Below are positions 35,972 to 47,416 of a stretch of DNA of 64,000 bases, one piece after another. Positions within the stretch are counted from its first letter, which is position 1. Each line of letters starts with the position of its first letter. A program made the position numbers and the translations under genes. This DNA is from Streptomyces buecherae (lineage in GTDB: Bacteria; Actinomycetota; Actinomycetes; Streptomycetales; Streptomycetaceae). A model generated the notes under the pieces. That model was not told the DNA's origin and ran no database searches. It was given only the letters and a program-made list of their open reading frames with translations. The stretch lies in the NCBI RefSeq assembly GCF_014295035.1, contig NZ_CP060404.1:7728501-7792500 (forward strand), read 5' to 3'.

Positions 35972-36729
35972 CCGATGTCGTCACCGTGACCGAACCCCGC
36001 CCCGGGGTCGCCCAGATCACGATGGCCGACCAGGAGAACAAGAACACCTTCACCGGCGACCTGCTCGCCGGCCTCGGGCGGGCGTTCACGCGGGTACAGG
36101 CCGACGAACGGTACAAGGCGGTCATCCTCACCGGCTACGGCAGCTTCTTCTGCTCGGGCGGCACCCGCGAGGTCCTCCTCGACATCCACGCGGGGGAGTC
36201 CACCTTCCAGGCCAAGGACGAGGGGACGCCCAACGCGTACTCGCTGCCGCTGGAATGCCCGATCCCGGTCATCTCCGCCATGCAGGGCCACGCCATCGGC
36301 GGCGGCCTGTCCATGGGCCTGTTCGCGGACTTCGTGATCTTGTCGAGGGAGAGCATCTACACCGCGAACTTCATGAAGTACGGTTTCACTCCCGGCTTCG
36401 GGTCGACCCGCGTCTTCCCCGCGAAGCTGGGCCTGGCCCTGGCCCAGGAGTTCCTGCTCACCGGCCGCACCTTCCGGGGCGCGGAGTTGGCCGAGCGGGG
36501 CGTGCCCTACCCGGTGCGGCCCCGCAAGGACGTCCTCGCGGCGGCTCTGGAACTGGCCGAGAGCCTGGCCGAGAAGCCGCGGCGCTCCCTGGTCCTGCTC
36601 AAGGAGCACCTCGTACGGGAGTTGCGCGAGCAGCTCCCCGCGGTGATCGAGCAGGAACTGGCGATGCACGAGGTCACCTTCCACCAGCCCGAGGTCAAGG
36701 AACTCCTCCTGAGCCGCTACGGCGCCTAG
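35962..36729 (+). CDS. Enoyl-CoA hydratase/isomerase-like protein of the beta-branching cassette (ECH2-like, decarboxylating)
   Basis: 255 residues, crotonase fold. The oxyanion-hole region reads MQGHAIGGGLSMG and is followed by NFMKYGFTPGFGSTRV, a pattern I associate with the PksI/MupK (ECH2) group that decarboxylates the glutaconyl-ACP intermediate. PksH-type ECH1 enzymes, which dehydrate HMG-ACP, look different. GTG 35962 is used, with GGGAG five bases upstream; GTG 35968 is an alternative. The start overlaps the HMGS stop, so the two are translationally coupled. No ECH1 is visible in the window, so either it is encoded upstream or this enzyme does both steps. The ECH2 assignment rests on remembered motifs, not an alignment. 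Confidence 0.88.
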   Translation: MGVTDVVTVTEPRPGVAQITMADQENKNTFTGDLLAGLGRAFTRVQADERYKAVILTGYGSFFCSGGTREVLLDIHAGESTFQAKDEGTPNAYSLPLECPIPVISAMQGHAIGGGLSMGLFADFVILSRESIYTANFMKYGFTPGFGSTRVFPAKLGLALAQEFLLTGRTFRGAELAERGVPYPVRPRKDVLAAALELAESLAEKPRRSLVLLKEHLVRELREQLPAVIEQELAMHEVTFHQPEVKELLLSRYGA

Positions 36730-36753
36730 CCACACCCGGTGGCACGCCAACCC

Positions 36754-36795
36754 GCCGCGCCAGCGGCACGTCAGCCCAGCCGCGCCAGCGGCACG
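36754..36795 (+). repeat. Two 17-bp direct repeats between hydratase and ACP genes
   Basis: GCCGCGCCAGCGGCACG occurs at 36754-36770 and again at 36779-36795 in the 98-base gap before the small ACP gene. A shorter match (GGCACG) precedes it. No function is evident; it may be slippage or a binding site. Confidence 0.6.
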
Positions 36796-36827
36796 CGATA
36801 CGAACAGTGCGAGAGAGAGAAGAGAGC

Positions 36828-37066
36828 ATGTCCCAGGAAGAGATCTTCAAGGCCCTGATGTCCGTCTTCTCGGAGATCGTCCCGGAGGTTGACGTGAGCG
36901 CGGCCACCCCGCAGGACAGCCTGCGCGACCTGGGCGCCAACTCGATCGACCGGGCCGACATCATCACCGAGACCATGGAGGCGGCCGGGGTCTCGCTGCC
37001 GATGGTGAGGTTCGCCGACGCGCAGAGCATCGGCGACATCGTCCGCATCATCGACGAGGCCCGCTC

Positions 37067-37070
<4 letters not shown>
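36828..37070 (+). CDS. Free-standing acyl carrier protein, donor ACP for the HMGS reaction
   Basis: 80 residues. The phosphopantetheine Ser sits in LGANSIDRADI instead of the GxDS found in the PKS ACPs. LGANS followed by Ile/Met-Asp-Arg is characteristic of the discrete donor ACPs (AcpK type) of HMGS cassettes, which carry the malonyl/acetyl donor. The ATG at 36828 is preceded by a purine-rich GAGAGAGAAGAGAG tract. The gene lies between the hydratase and the reductase, whose GTG overlaps its stop codon. It needs a phosphopantetheinyl transferase and a decarboxylating KS to work; neither is in the window. Confidence 0.93.
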
Positions 37071-37834
<764 letters not shown>

Positions 37835-37840
37835 CCGCGC

Positions 37841-37872
37841 CCCCGTGACGGGCGAACCAGCCCGTCACGGGG
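37841..37872. terminator. Bidirectional terminator closing the PKS operon
   Basis: A perfect 13-bp inverted repeat (CCCCGTGACGGGC / GCCCGTCACGGGG, loop GAACCA) lies 7 bases after the reductase stop and 22 bases before the stop of the convergent stress-protein gene. Position between convergent genes supports a shared terminator. Confidence 0.85.
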
Positions 37873-37893
37873 CCACGCGTGTCACCCGCCCGC

Positions 37894-38805
37894 TCAGTCG
37901 TGCGGGACGACCGCGACCGGGCAGCGGGCGTGGTGCAGCGCCGCATGCGCCACCGACCCGATGCGCGAACCGATGGGGGAGCGCCGCACCCGCCGCCCGA
38001 CCACCAGCAACTGGGCGCGCGCGGTCTGCGCGAGCAGCACCTGCCCGCCGCTGCCGATCTCCACGTGCTCGGCCACCGGCACCTCGGGGAACTCCTTACG
38101 CCAGGGCGCCAGCGCCTCGGCGAGCTGCTCCCTCTCGTACGGCTCAAGGCCGCCGGCCTCGTCCGCGAGCCGCATGGAGCCGGGGGTGTACGCGTAGATG
38201 GGCGGCAGGCTCCAGGCCCGTACGGCGCGCACCGGCACCCCGCGCGCGGCGGCTGCCTCGAACGCGAAGCGCAGCACCGCGTCACTGTCCTCGGCCGAGC
38301 CCTGCTGGCCCACGACGACCTCGCCGGCCGCGGCTTCCCGGGCCGCCGTCGTCTGCGCCGGCGCGTCCGCCGACCCCTCCTTCGCGTCCTCGGGGGCGCG
38401 GACCGAGACGACCGGCCGGCTGGCGCGGGCGAGCACCTGTTGGGCGTGCGAGCCGAGCAGGAAGCCGAGCAGCGCGCCGTGCCCGCGCGAGCCGAGCACC
38501 AGCATCCGCGCCTCCTCGTTCGCCCGCACCAGGGCCGGCACGGGCTCGGCGTCCAGCACCTCGGCGACGATCGACAGGTCACGGTGGCGGGCGGCCAACC
38601 GCTGCTCGGTCTCGCGCACCAGCTCCCGCGCCCACTTGGCCTGCGCGTCGCCGCTGTTGGGCACGGGCGTCGACAGCGGCTCCCAGTGCCAGGCGTGCAC
38701 CACGCGCAGCGGCAGCCCACGGCGCACCGCCTCGCCGGCCGCCCAGTCGACGGCTGCCTGGCTCTCGGGCGAGCCGTCCACTCCCACGGTGATCGGACGA
38801 GTCAT
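37894..38805 (-). CDS. Universal stress protein, tandem UspA domains
   Basis: 303 residues with two UspA domains, 1-140 and about 165-303. Each begins with a beta-strand/Asp pattern (VGVDGS) or its remnant and ends in the ATP-binding loop: GSRGHGALLGFLLGS in the first and GRRVRRSPIGSRIGS in the second. The first loop fits the GxxGx9G(S/T) consensus; the second is imperfect. Two-domain Usp proteins are common in actinomycetes and often belong to hypoxia or dormancy regulons. The upstream region holds a candidate DosR/OsdR-type box. It is convergent with the PKS operon and probably not part of it. Confidence 0.92.
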   Translation of the reverse strand: MTRPITVGVDGSPESQAAVDWAAGEAVRRGLPLRVVHAWHWEPLSTPVPNSGDAQAKWARELVRETEQRLAARHRDLSIVAEVLDAEPVPALVRANEEARMLVLGSRGHGALLGFLLGSHAQQVLARASRPVVSVRAPEDAKEGSADAPAQTTAAREAAAGEVVVGQQGSAEDSDAVLRFAFEAAAARGVPVRAVRAWSLPPIYAYTPGSMRLADEAGGLEPYEREQLAEALAPWRKEFPEVPVAEHVEIGSGGQVLLAQTARAQLLVVGRRVRRSPIGSRIGSVAHAALHHARCPVAVVPHD

Positions 38806-38888
38806 GGTCGGCCTCCATAGCGTTCGGTGAACGAGGGCGGGGAAGAGCCCTCTCGATCATCAGCATCGCAAACGCCGGTGCCCGCAGG

Positions 38889-38908
38889 TCAGGGCCGTTA
38901 GTCCCGCT
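38889..38908. promoter_or_regulatory. Candidate DosR/OsdR-like operator upstream of the stress protein
   Basis: AGGGCCGTTAGTCCCG (38891-38906) matches the core of the mycobacterial DosR box (GGGACT-WW-AGTCCC) at about 13 of 20 positions and sits 84 bases upstream of the usp start. Usp genes are classic members of such regulons. Inference only; the left half-site is imperfect. Confidence 0.4.
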
Positions 38909-38912
38909 GGCC

Positions 38913-38937
38913 GCAGGGGGTGTGATAAGGCCCCTGC
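38913..38937. terminator. Possible terminator of the S41 protease operon
   Basis: GCAGGGG and CCCCTGC form a 7-bp stem around an 11-base loop, starting 26 bases past the protease stop. The loop is long and the site lies next to the putative usp promoter, so the call is weak. Confidence 0.35.
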
Positions 38938-38963
38938 CACCGCCAGCACCACCGCCACCGTTC

Positions 38964-40544
38964 TCAGTCCAGCAGGGCGAGGGCCGCCGCCAGCAGGTCC
39001 TGGTTGTGCTCGGTGACGTCACGCCGGGTCAGGTCGTGCAGCGCGTCCGCCTGCACGCCCAGGTCCTCAAGCGGCACGTCCACGTTGCCCCGGGCCCGCG
39101 TGGCGCGGCGCAGCGCGACGCGGAACCCGGCGCCGCGCGGCAGGTCGCCGAGGAGTTCGGGCAGCCAGACCCGCAGCAACTCGTGCGTCCACACGTTGGC
39201 TCCGCCGGCCCCGGTGCGGCGCGCCGTCCCCAGGACCGGCCCGAGGGCGTTGTCCTGGAAGCCGGCGGCGAAGATGTCGGCGGCCGAGTACGACAGCGCG
39301 TCGGTGATGAGCACCTTCGGGCCGGCGTAGCGCGGCAACCCGGTGGTGAGCGCCTGCGGGTCGGTCAGCGGAAACCCCTGCGAGTACATCTCGCCCGTCT
39401 CCACGGCCGCCCGGATCGAACTGGTCCAGGTACGGAAGTCGGCGTGGGCCCGGGCGAGCGTGAGCGCGCCGCGCGTGGTCGACAGCGAGAAGCTCACCGG
39501 CGCGACCGGCCGCTCGCTCAGCACCTGCAACGCGGACTCCGCGGCCGGGACGTGCCCGCCGGGGTTGCCGCGCACGTCCACGATCAGCCCCGCCGCCGGC
39601 GCGCGCGCCGCGATCTGCGCCACCTGCTCGGCGAACGAGCGCGCGCCCGGCACGTTGAACGAGAACAGCCGCAGGTACCCGTACGAGCGACCGCCCAGCC
39701 GCAGCGTGCGGTGGGCCAACACGCCGCGTGGCGAGCGCGGCGGTGAGCGCCGCGCCTGGGCCGGGGCGAACAGGCCGCGCTTGACCTGGCGCGCGGTCTC
39801 GCTCCCCACGTCGATGCCCAGGCTCGTGCCGAGCGTGGGCACCGGGTCCTGGGCCCGCCCGGCGTAACGCTCGGCGGCGCACACGCGCCACGGGACGCGC
39901 GTCTCGCGGCGGCGCCCGCCGCGCGTGCGGTAGGCGAGCAGCACCTCCAGCTCGTCCGGCGGGGGAGCGGTACGCAGCGGGCGCAGCGTCAGCGACTCGA
40001 GACCACGGGCCAGCCGCGCGTCGAGGTGGGAGCCGGCCTGGGCGGCGGCGTTGCGCTCGACGGCCCGCTCGATCGGGACGCCGTTCCAGGACTCCAGCTC
40101 GGCGCCGACGTCGAAACCCGCGTGCACCAGCGAACGGTCGATCTTGGAGACGATGTGGTGCGCCGCCCCCTCCGCGTCCGTGTAGCGCTCGACGAGGAAG
40201 CCCAGCGTCGCCACGTGGCCGCGGTAGGGCGCCGGGAGCTGGTAGACGGTGTGCAGGTCGCGCAGCGCCCGGAAGACGTCGGCCAACTCGGCGTGGAACT
40301 GCAACTCGCTGAGCGGCGCGAGGCGCCGCTCCAGCAGGCGCAGCCGCTGCACCGGATCGGTGGCGTGCATGGCCCGCTTGAGCGGCAGGTGTACGTACAG
40401 CTCGTCGAGCAACACGCGCGCCGCGGAGACCAGTTGGTAGCGTCCCGCGAGCGGCAGCGGGTCGGCCTCCACCCGCCGCAGGAACTCCGCGAGGCCCACC
40501 GAGTCCGGCAGCGCCCGGGTCGGTTGGCCGACCGCCCGGCTCAC
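38964..40544 (-). CDS. S41-family (C-terminal processing type) serine peptidase
   Basis: 526 residues. The C-terminal half has the S41 core: VDVRGNPGGHV, then LSYSAADIFAAGFQ carrying the nucleophilic Ser. The N-terminal half (ELQFHAELADVFRALRDLHT) is the helical region that precedes the core in tricorn/CTP-like peptidases. I see no signal peptide, so it is probably cytoplasmic. The GTG start at 40544 is chosen because it overlaps the stop of the amidohydrolase gene (GTGA) and precedes the first conserved sequence; the open frame extends further upstream only as a low-complexity Arg/Gly/Pro shadow. Its substrate is unknown. It is the last gene of a three-gene operon. Confidence 0.88.
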   Translation of the reverse strand: MSRAVGQPTRALPDSVGLAEFLRRVEADPLPLAGRYQLVSAARVLLDELYVHLPLKRAMHATDPVQRLRLLERRLAPLSELQFHAELADVFRALRDLHTVYQLPAPYRGHVATLGFLVERYTDAEGAAHHIVSKIDRSLVHAGFDVGAELESWNGVPIERAVERNAAAQAGSHLDARLARGLESLTLRPLRTAPPPDELEVLLAYRTRGGRRRETRVPWRVCAAERYAGRAQDPVPTLGTSLGIDVGSETARQVKRGLFAPAQARRSPPRSPRGVLAHRTLRLGGRSYGYLRLFSFNVPGARSFAEQVAQIAARAPAAGLIVDVRGNPGGHVPAAESALQVLSERPVAPVSFSLSTTRGALTLARAHADFRTWTSSIRAAVETGEMYSQGFPLTDPQALTTGLPRYAGPKVLITDALSYSAADIFAAGFQDNALGPVLGTARRTGAGGANVWTHELLRVWLPELLGDLPRGAGFRVALRRATRARGNVDVPLEDLGVQADALHDLTRRDVTEHNQDLLAAALALLD

Positions 40545-42094
40545 GGGTAGCGCTCCGCGAGGTGTCGCAGCTCGGGCACGCCGGCGCGGGCCACGGCGGC
40601 GAGGAAGGCGGCGTCGTGGGTCAGCGTGTCCAGCGGCGGGATGACGAGGCCCGAGGGCACCTCGCCGGCGGCGGCGAACGCCCCCACGTCGCCCTCGGGC
40701 ATGTCGCCGAAGAGGACCAGCGGCGCGTCCGGGTCGTCCAGCGGCCCACCCCAGGAGGCCAGCGCGTCCTGTGCGGCGCGCCAGGCCGCCACCGGGTCGG
40801 CGCGCACCCGTTCCAGGGCGCGCCGCACGCCGGGCCAGTCCAACTGGGCGTCGGCTCTGTCCGGCTGCCGCACCGCGACCCGGCGCCGCAGGCCGGCGAC
40901 CGTGATCGGGTCGGTGTGCGTGGCCCCGGCGGCGGTCATCAGCGCCGGCGTGCCGTAGAACGGCCGGCCGCGCACCAGCACCAGCCGCACGTGGCGCTCG
41001 GTCGCGTCGATCAGGTTGCGGTACGGGTCCGCGTCCGGGGCGTGGCGCGCGAGGACGAGCAGGTCGGCGGCGCTGCCCCGGGCCAGCCGCCCCACCTGCG
41101 GCCCCCAGGCCGTGGCCAGCGCGTCGCCGGGGTTGGCGGTGACCATGTCGCACAGCTCCCGGTCGCTGAACCGCCCGCCGAGCCGGTGCTGGTTGACGGC
41201 GTCGGCGACCTTGAGCTCACCCAGTACGTGCTTGGTCCCCGACGGCGCCCAGTCGGAGCCGAGCGCGATGCGCAACCCCTTCCGGTCGGCCGCGACCACA
41301 TCCGTGCTCTCGTGGTAGAGCCAGTAGTTGGAGAACGGCGACCACACGAGGGTCGCCCGCTCGGCCGGGTTGATCGCCCGCACCGCGTCCTGCCACCGCG
41401 CGAAGTCCGCGCCGGTGAGCGCGGTGCCGTGGACGCCGATCAGCCCGGGCCGCCAGCACGGCTCCAACTCCTCGAACTCCCGCCGCACGATCGAGCCGGC
41501 CCGGCCCTCCGCGACGTGGTAGATGAGCAGCCGCGTCCCGTCCAGCTTCGGCGCCCGCACCTCGCGCAACTCCTCCGCGTCGAGTTGCAGCGCCGCCGTC
41601 ATCACCATGTCGCGGCCCGCCGGCAGCCGCTCGTTGTCGATGATCCGCAGCAGCCAGCCGTCCACGGGCCGCGTCGCCACCGGCGCACCCTGGATCGAGG
41701 TGGTCCCGCCGATCAGCGCCTTGACCTCGACGTACTTGATCAACGCCTCGGGCGCGGCCTGCGCGAGCACCTTCGCGGGCCAGGTGACCGTCGTGGAGTA
41801 GTCCGGCGGCCTGTCCTCGTCGACCCAGCGGTCGTGGTGCGGGTAGGGCACGCCGGCCGCCTCCCACAGCGGCAGCGTGTTGTACGTCAGGTGGTTGTGC
41901 AGGTCGATGAGGCCGGGCAGGATCAGCGCGCCGGTGTCGACGCGCGGCGCCGAGGCGAACCCCGCGGGCGCGTCCTGTGCGGCGGAGCGCACCGCGGCCA
42001 GGCGGCCGTCGTCGCCGACGTACACGACGCCGGGGTCCAGGACCCGGTGGTCCTCGTCGAAGGTGACGACCGTGCCGGTGAGGACGAGCGCCAT
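40541..42094 (-). CDS. Amidohydrolase-superfamily protein
   Basis: 517 residues. A metal-dependent amidohydrolase pattern is visible: LHNHLT (HxH on strand 1), YHVAEG and GVHGTAL (further metal His), and GSDWAP (Asp). The N-terminal MALVLTGTVVTF is the usual beta-sandwich start of imidazolonepropionase/guanine-deaminase-like members. The substrate cannot be read from sequence. The ATG overlaps the upstream UDG-like stop by one base and the stop overlaps the peptidase GTG, so the three genes are tightly coupled. That coupling is odd, since their functions have no obvious common pathway. Confidence 0.88.
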   Translation of the reverse strand: MALVLTGTVVTFDEDHRVLDPGVVYVGDDGRLAAVRSAAQDAPAGFASAPRVDTGALILPGLIDLHNHLTYNTLPLWEAAGVPYPHHDRWVDEDRPPDYSTTVTWPAKVLAQAAPEALIKYVEVKALIGGTTSIQGAPVATRPVDGWLLRIIDNERLPAGRDMVMTAALQLDAEELREVRAPKLDGTRLLIYHVAEGRAGSIVRREFEELEPCWRPGLIGVHGTALTGADFARWQDAVRAINPAERATLVWSPFSNYWLYHESTDVVAADRKGLRIALGSDWAPSGTKHVLGELKVADAVNQHRLGGRFSDRELCDMVTANPGDALATAWGPQVGRLARGSAADLLVLARHAPDADPYRNLIDATERHVRLVLVRGRPFYGTPALMTAAGATHTDPITVAGLRRRVAVRQPDRADAQLDWPGVRRALERVRADPVAAWRAAQDALASWGGPLDDPDAPLVLFGDMPEGDVGAFAAAGEVPSGLVIPPLDTLTHDAAFLAAVARAGVPELRHLAERYP

Positions 42095-42861
42095 CAGCGT
42101 GGCGCCTTCCAGACCAGGGTGTGCTCGTCGTCCGGCCGCGGGCGGCTGACGGCGTTGTGCGCGTCACCCGGCAGGGCGCGGACCCAGGCGTCGTCGCCGA
42201 GGAAGGCGGGCGCGCCGAACGGCAGGTCGCGGCGGGGGATGGCCGCGTAGTCGGACTCGGCGAACACCGTGCCGTAGGTGGGTCCCGTGTTGTCCCCGTC
42301 GTCGTCCGGCGTGACGATCGCGCGCAGCCGCGCGACGGCCGCGCGCCAGGACTCCAGCACCTCGTCCGCCTCGGGGTTGGACGGGTGCAGCGCGTCCACG
42401 AGCGGGACGTCGGGCCGCGGCGTCCACAGGCGCACCGCCTCCCGGGCCATGAACCCCAACACCAGGATGGCCTGGAGCGCGTCGCCCGTCGCCTGGTCGT
42501 AGACCGCGTTGCGCCACTCCCGCTGCTCCGCGTCGTCCAGCCGGTCCCGCATCGCGAGCGCCCGGCTGGGGTGGACGGCGTACGCCCACGCGTTGAGGCA
42601 GACGTAGGAACGGGTCAGGCCGAGCTTGCCGAGGAAGCCCTGCACGCGCTGGCCGGCGTCGCCGACCAGGCTGCGGCCGGCGATCCGCTCGGTGGGCCCC
42701 GGGTCCGAGGCCACGACGAGCACCCGGGCCGAGCCGTCCAGCCGGCCGCGGTAGAAGACCGGCCCCCAGTCGGCCCAGAACGCCGACGCGTCCGGCGGCC
42801 CGGGCACCTGGGCGAACAACCCGGCGAGCCGGGCCGTGGGCCCGCGGTCGAACTCCACCAT
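42094..42861 (-). CDS. Uracil-DNA-glycosylase-superfamily protein
   Basis: 255 residues. Motifs: VLVVASDPGPTE with the family Asp-Pro, a downstream SYVCLNAWAYAV, and LVDALHPSNP, whose His-Pro-Ser corresponds to motif 2. These fit the UDG superfamily fold, but the catalytic motif differs from classical family 1-4 enzymes, so activity on uracil is not assured. It is first in the operon with the amidohydrolase and peptidase. The ATG has a weak GAGCG upstream. The preceding ~390 bases hold a terminator for the next gene and presumably this gene's promoter. Confidence 0.78.
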   Translation of the reverse strand: MVEFDRGPTARLAGLFAQVPGPPDASAFWADWGPVFYRGRLDGSARVLVVASDPGPTERIAGRSLVGDAGQRVQGFLGKLGLTRSYVCLNAWAYAVHPSRALAMRDRLDDAEQREWRNAVYDQATGDALQAILVLGFMAREAVRLWTPRPDVPLVDALHPSNPEADEVLESWRAAVARLRAIVTPDDDGDNTGPTYGTVFAESDYAAIPRRDLPFGAPAFLGDDAWVRALPGDAHNAVSRPRPDDEHTLVWKAPR

Positions 42862-43254
42862 CGCTCAGCGCCGCCGCGCTACTCGGGCCGTGCGCGCTTG
42901 CCACTCCACGGAAGACCTCCACGCTCTCGTGCCGGCCAGCCACGGCTGCCCGCCCCGGGCCCGTCTCCCACGTGGCGGGGCTACCCGACCAGGGGGGGGC
43001 CGGCGATGCGTCGGCCGCTCCGGCGTCCGAGTCCATGGATCACTCCGCGGCCCGCCGCCTAAACCGCCCCACCGCCAACTGGACCAGGCACGCGTACCAC
43101 CCCCGGCCCGCCCGGCGCCCACCGGTACCACCGGGCCGGCAGCACGCGGGCGGGGCCCGGGACGAACTATCCGTCCCGGGCCCCGCCCTGGCACGACCCC
43201 GCGTCAGCGCTCACCCACCACGGCCCGCGCCGGGCCCGGTGAGCGGGGTCAACG
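42862..43254. other. 393-base intergenic region
   Basis: No credible gene: open frames here are Arg/Pro/Ala-rich and lack an RBS. It contains the hairpin at 43148-43188 and should carry the promoter of the UDG-like operon, though no clear -35/-10 pair is visible. Confidence 0.6.
43148..43188. terminator. Terminator of the serine hydrolase gene
   Basis: A 17-bp perfect inverted repeat (arms 43148-43164 and 43172-43188, core GGGGCCCGGGACG) with a 7-base loop, starting about 67 bases beyond the stop of the - strand hydrolase gene. Confidence 0.8.
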
Positions 43255-44505
43255 TCAGCGGTTCTCCGGCAGGTCCGCCTCGGCCCCGAGCGGCGCCGCG
43301 GGACCGCGCTTCGCCGCCGACGCGGGCTGCTTGCCGCAGAACGCCGCCTCCAGGCTGCCGCCGAGCGCCGTGTTGGCCGAGCCCCGGTTGGAGGTGTTCG
43401 CCATCGCCGAGAGCGTGCGCTTGCCGTCCCGGGTGGTGAACGCGTGCGTGTAGAAGCCCTGCACGGTGCCGGTGTGGCCGTAGACCGAGGTGCCGCACGA
43501 CAGGTCGTAGCGGCGCAGCCCGAGCCCGTAGAAGCGGGTCCCCGACGCGTCGGCCGGCACCACGGTGAGCATGGCGTTCAGCGTCTCGCTCGGCAGCAGC
43601 TTGCCGCGCAGCAGGGCGGACATGAACGTGTTCAGGTCGGCCTCGCTGGAGATCATCGCCCCCGCGGCCTGGGCCCAGGACACGGTCTGCTCGGTCGAGT
43701 CGACCAGCGGCGCGCCGTCCTCGTCCGGGTGCAGGTAGCCGCGCACGTGCTGGCCCTTGATGGCCGTGGCGGGGTGCACGTACGAGGTGTCCCTGAGCTT
43801 CAGCGGCTTGATGACGCGCCGCTCGTACTCCTTGGCCACCGGGTTCTTCGTCACCTTCTCGATGACCATCCCGACCAGCACGAAGTTGGTGTTCGAGTAG
43901 CGGTACGCGCCGCCCGGCTCGGTCGTCCTGGGCTCGCGCAGCGAGCGGTCGACCAGCTCCTTGTTGGTGAAGACCCGGTTGCGCACGGCCTCGAAGCCGG
44001 GGACGGTCTTGGCGAACATCGCGTTCGTGTAGTCCGACAGACCGCTGCGGTGGGTGAGGAGGTGACGGATCGTGATGCGGTCGTCGGGCAGCACGCCGGG
44101 CAGGTAGCTGGTCACCGGGGCGTCCAGCTTGACCTTGCCCTCGGCCACCAGTTGCAGCAGCACGACGGAGGAGAACGTCTTGGTGACGCTGCCGATGCGG
44201 AAGCGGGCGCGCGGGTCCATGGGCGCGCCCGTCTTGCGGTCCCGCACCCCCTCGGTGAGCGTCTGGGTCCCGTTCGGGCCGGTGTAGCGGGTCATGGCGC
44301 CGGGGGCTCCGGCCTTGAGGGTGTTGCGCAGGGCCTGGGTGATGGCCTTGCTGTTAGCGTCCGCCAGCGGGGGCGCGGCGGCCTTGTTCGCCGGGGCGGG
44401 CGGGGCTGACGGGGCGTAGGCGACGGCGGTCGCCGGTACGGCGCTCACCATGACGGCGAGTACGGCGGCACCGAGCGTGAGGCGTCGGTCGATGGTCAGG
44501 CGCAC
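43255..44505 (-). CDS. Secreted serine hydrolase, beta-lactamase / D-Ala-D-Ala carboxypeptidase family (class C type)
   Basis: 416 residues. The N-terminus VRLTIDRRLTLGAAVLAV followed by a small-residue stretch and AVAYA is a Sec signal peptide, so it is exported. Penicillin-binding-fold motifs: SVTK (SxxK nucleophile), YSN (YxN), and HTG replacing KTG near the C-terminus. This set is typical of actinomycete D-alanyl-D-alanine carboxypeptidases/esterases of the beta-lactamase superfamily. The GTG at 44505 is chosen for its GAGGAG RBS with proper spacing and because it starts exactly at the signal peptide; the frame continues upstream without conserved sequence. The 301 bases beyond the start up to the next gene contain one hairpin and no gene. 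Confidence 0.92.
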   Translation of the reverse strand: MRLTIDRRLTLGAAVLAVMVSAVPATAVAYAPSAPPAPANKAAAPPLADANSKAITQALRNTLKAGAPGAMTRYTGPNGTQTLTEGVRDRKTGAPMDPRARFRIGSVTKTFSSVVLLQLVAEGKVKLDAPVTSYLPGVLPDDRITIRHLLTHRSGLSDYTNAMFAKTVPGFEAVRNRVFTNKELVDRSLREPRTTEPGGAYRYSNTNFVLVGMVIEKVTKNPVAKEYERRVIKPLKLRDTSYVHPATAIKGQHVRGYLHPDEDGAPLVDSTEQTVSWAQAAGAMISSEADLNTFMSALLRGKLLPSETLNAMLTVVPADASGTRFYGLGLRRYDLSCGTSVYGHTGTVQGFYTHAFTTRDGKRTLSAMANTSNRGSANTALGGSLEAAFCGKQPASAAKRGPAAPLGAEADLPENR

Positions 44506-44754
44506 GATTCTCCTCAACAGGATCAGGACGGGAGACAGTTCGCGAACCCTGTGCTCCCGGGCGCTGAGCCTACTCAAGATCGACGAGCGGCGCGGTGTCT
44601 GACGCCGGCCAACGCCCGACCGGAGGCCGCCGCCAGGGCGCCGGTCGGGCGCGGGTTCGGGCACCGGTGGGCAGGCGTACGCCGTGGTACGTCGCGGCGG
44701 GCCGGCCACGGGGGCCACCCGACCAACCCCGCCCGGCGAGAGGGCCGCACGGGT

Positions 44755-44784
44755 GGTCGGGCCGGGCCCCGCGCTGCCCCGACC
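44755..44784. terminator. Possible terminator of the UvrA-like gene
   Basis: GGTCGGG and CCCGACC form a 7-bp stem with a 16-base GC-rich loop, starting about 22 bases past the stop of the - strand ABC ATPase gene. It lies in the 301-base gap (44506-44806) in which I see no gene. Confidence 0.4.
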
Positions 44785-44806
44785 GAGCCGCCGAGCCGCC
44801 GGGCCG

Positions 44807-47227
<2,421 letters not shown>

Positions 47228-47348
47228 CGTCTCTCGTCTCTCCACGTGTCGTTCGGGCCCGCCCGCGCGGCGCCCGCCACCCATCGGCGTACGCCCCCCC
47301 CGTCACGCCCCCGGTCGCCGTGCGGCCCACCCGCCCGGCCCCGGTCCG

Positions 47349-47397
47349 CCCGGCCCGTCCGGCCCCCGGCGGGAGTCGGCCGGGCGGGCGGGCCGGG
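47349..47397. terminator. Imperfect hairpin after the VOC gene
   Basis: CCCGGCCCG (47349-47357) pairs with CGGGCCGGG (47389-47397), and an inner CCGGCC/GGCCGG pair extends it with a bulge. It lies 20 bases past the stop of the - strand VOC gene. Confidence 0.5.
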
Positions 47398-47416
47398 CTC
47401 GGGCTGTCGTGGTGGC

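Noticed and set aside
43444..44409. 321-residue + strand frame over the serine hydrolase
   Set aside because: The - strand protein has a signal peptide and all three active-site motifs; the + frame has none.
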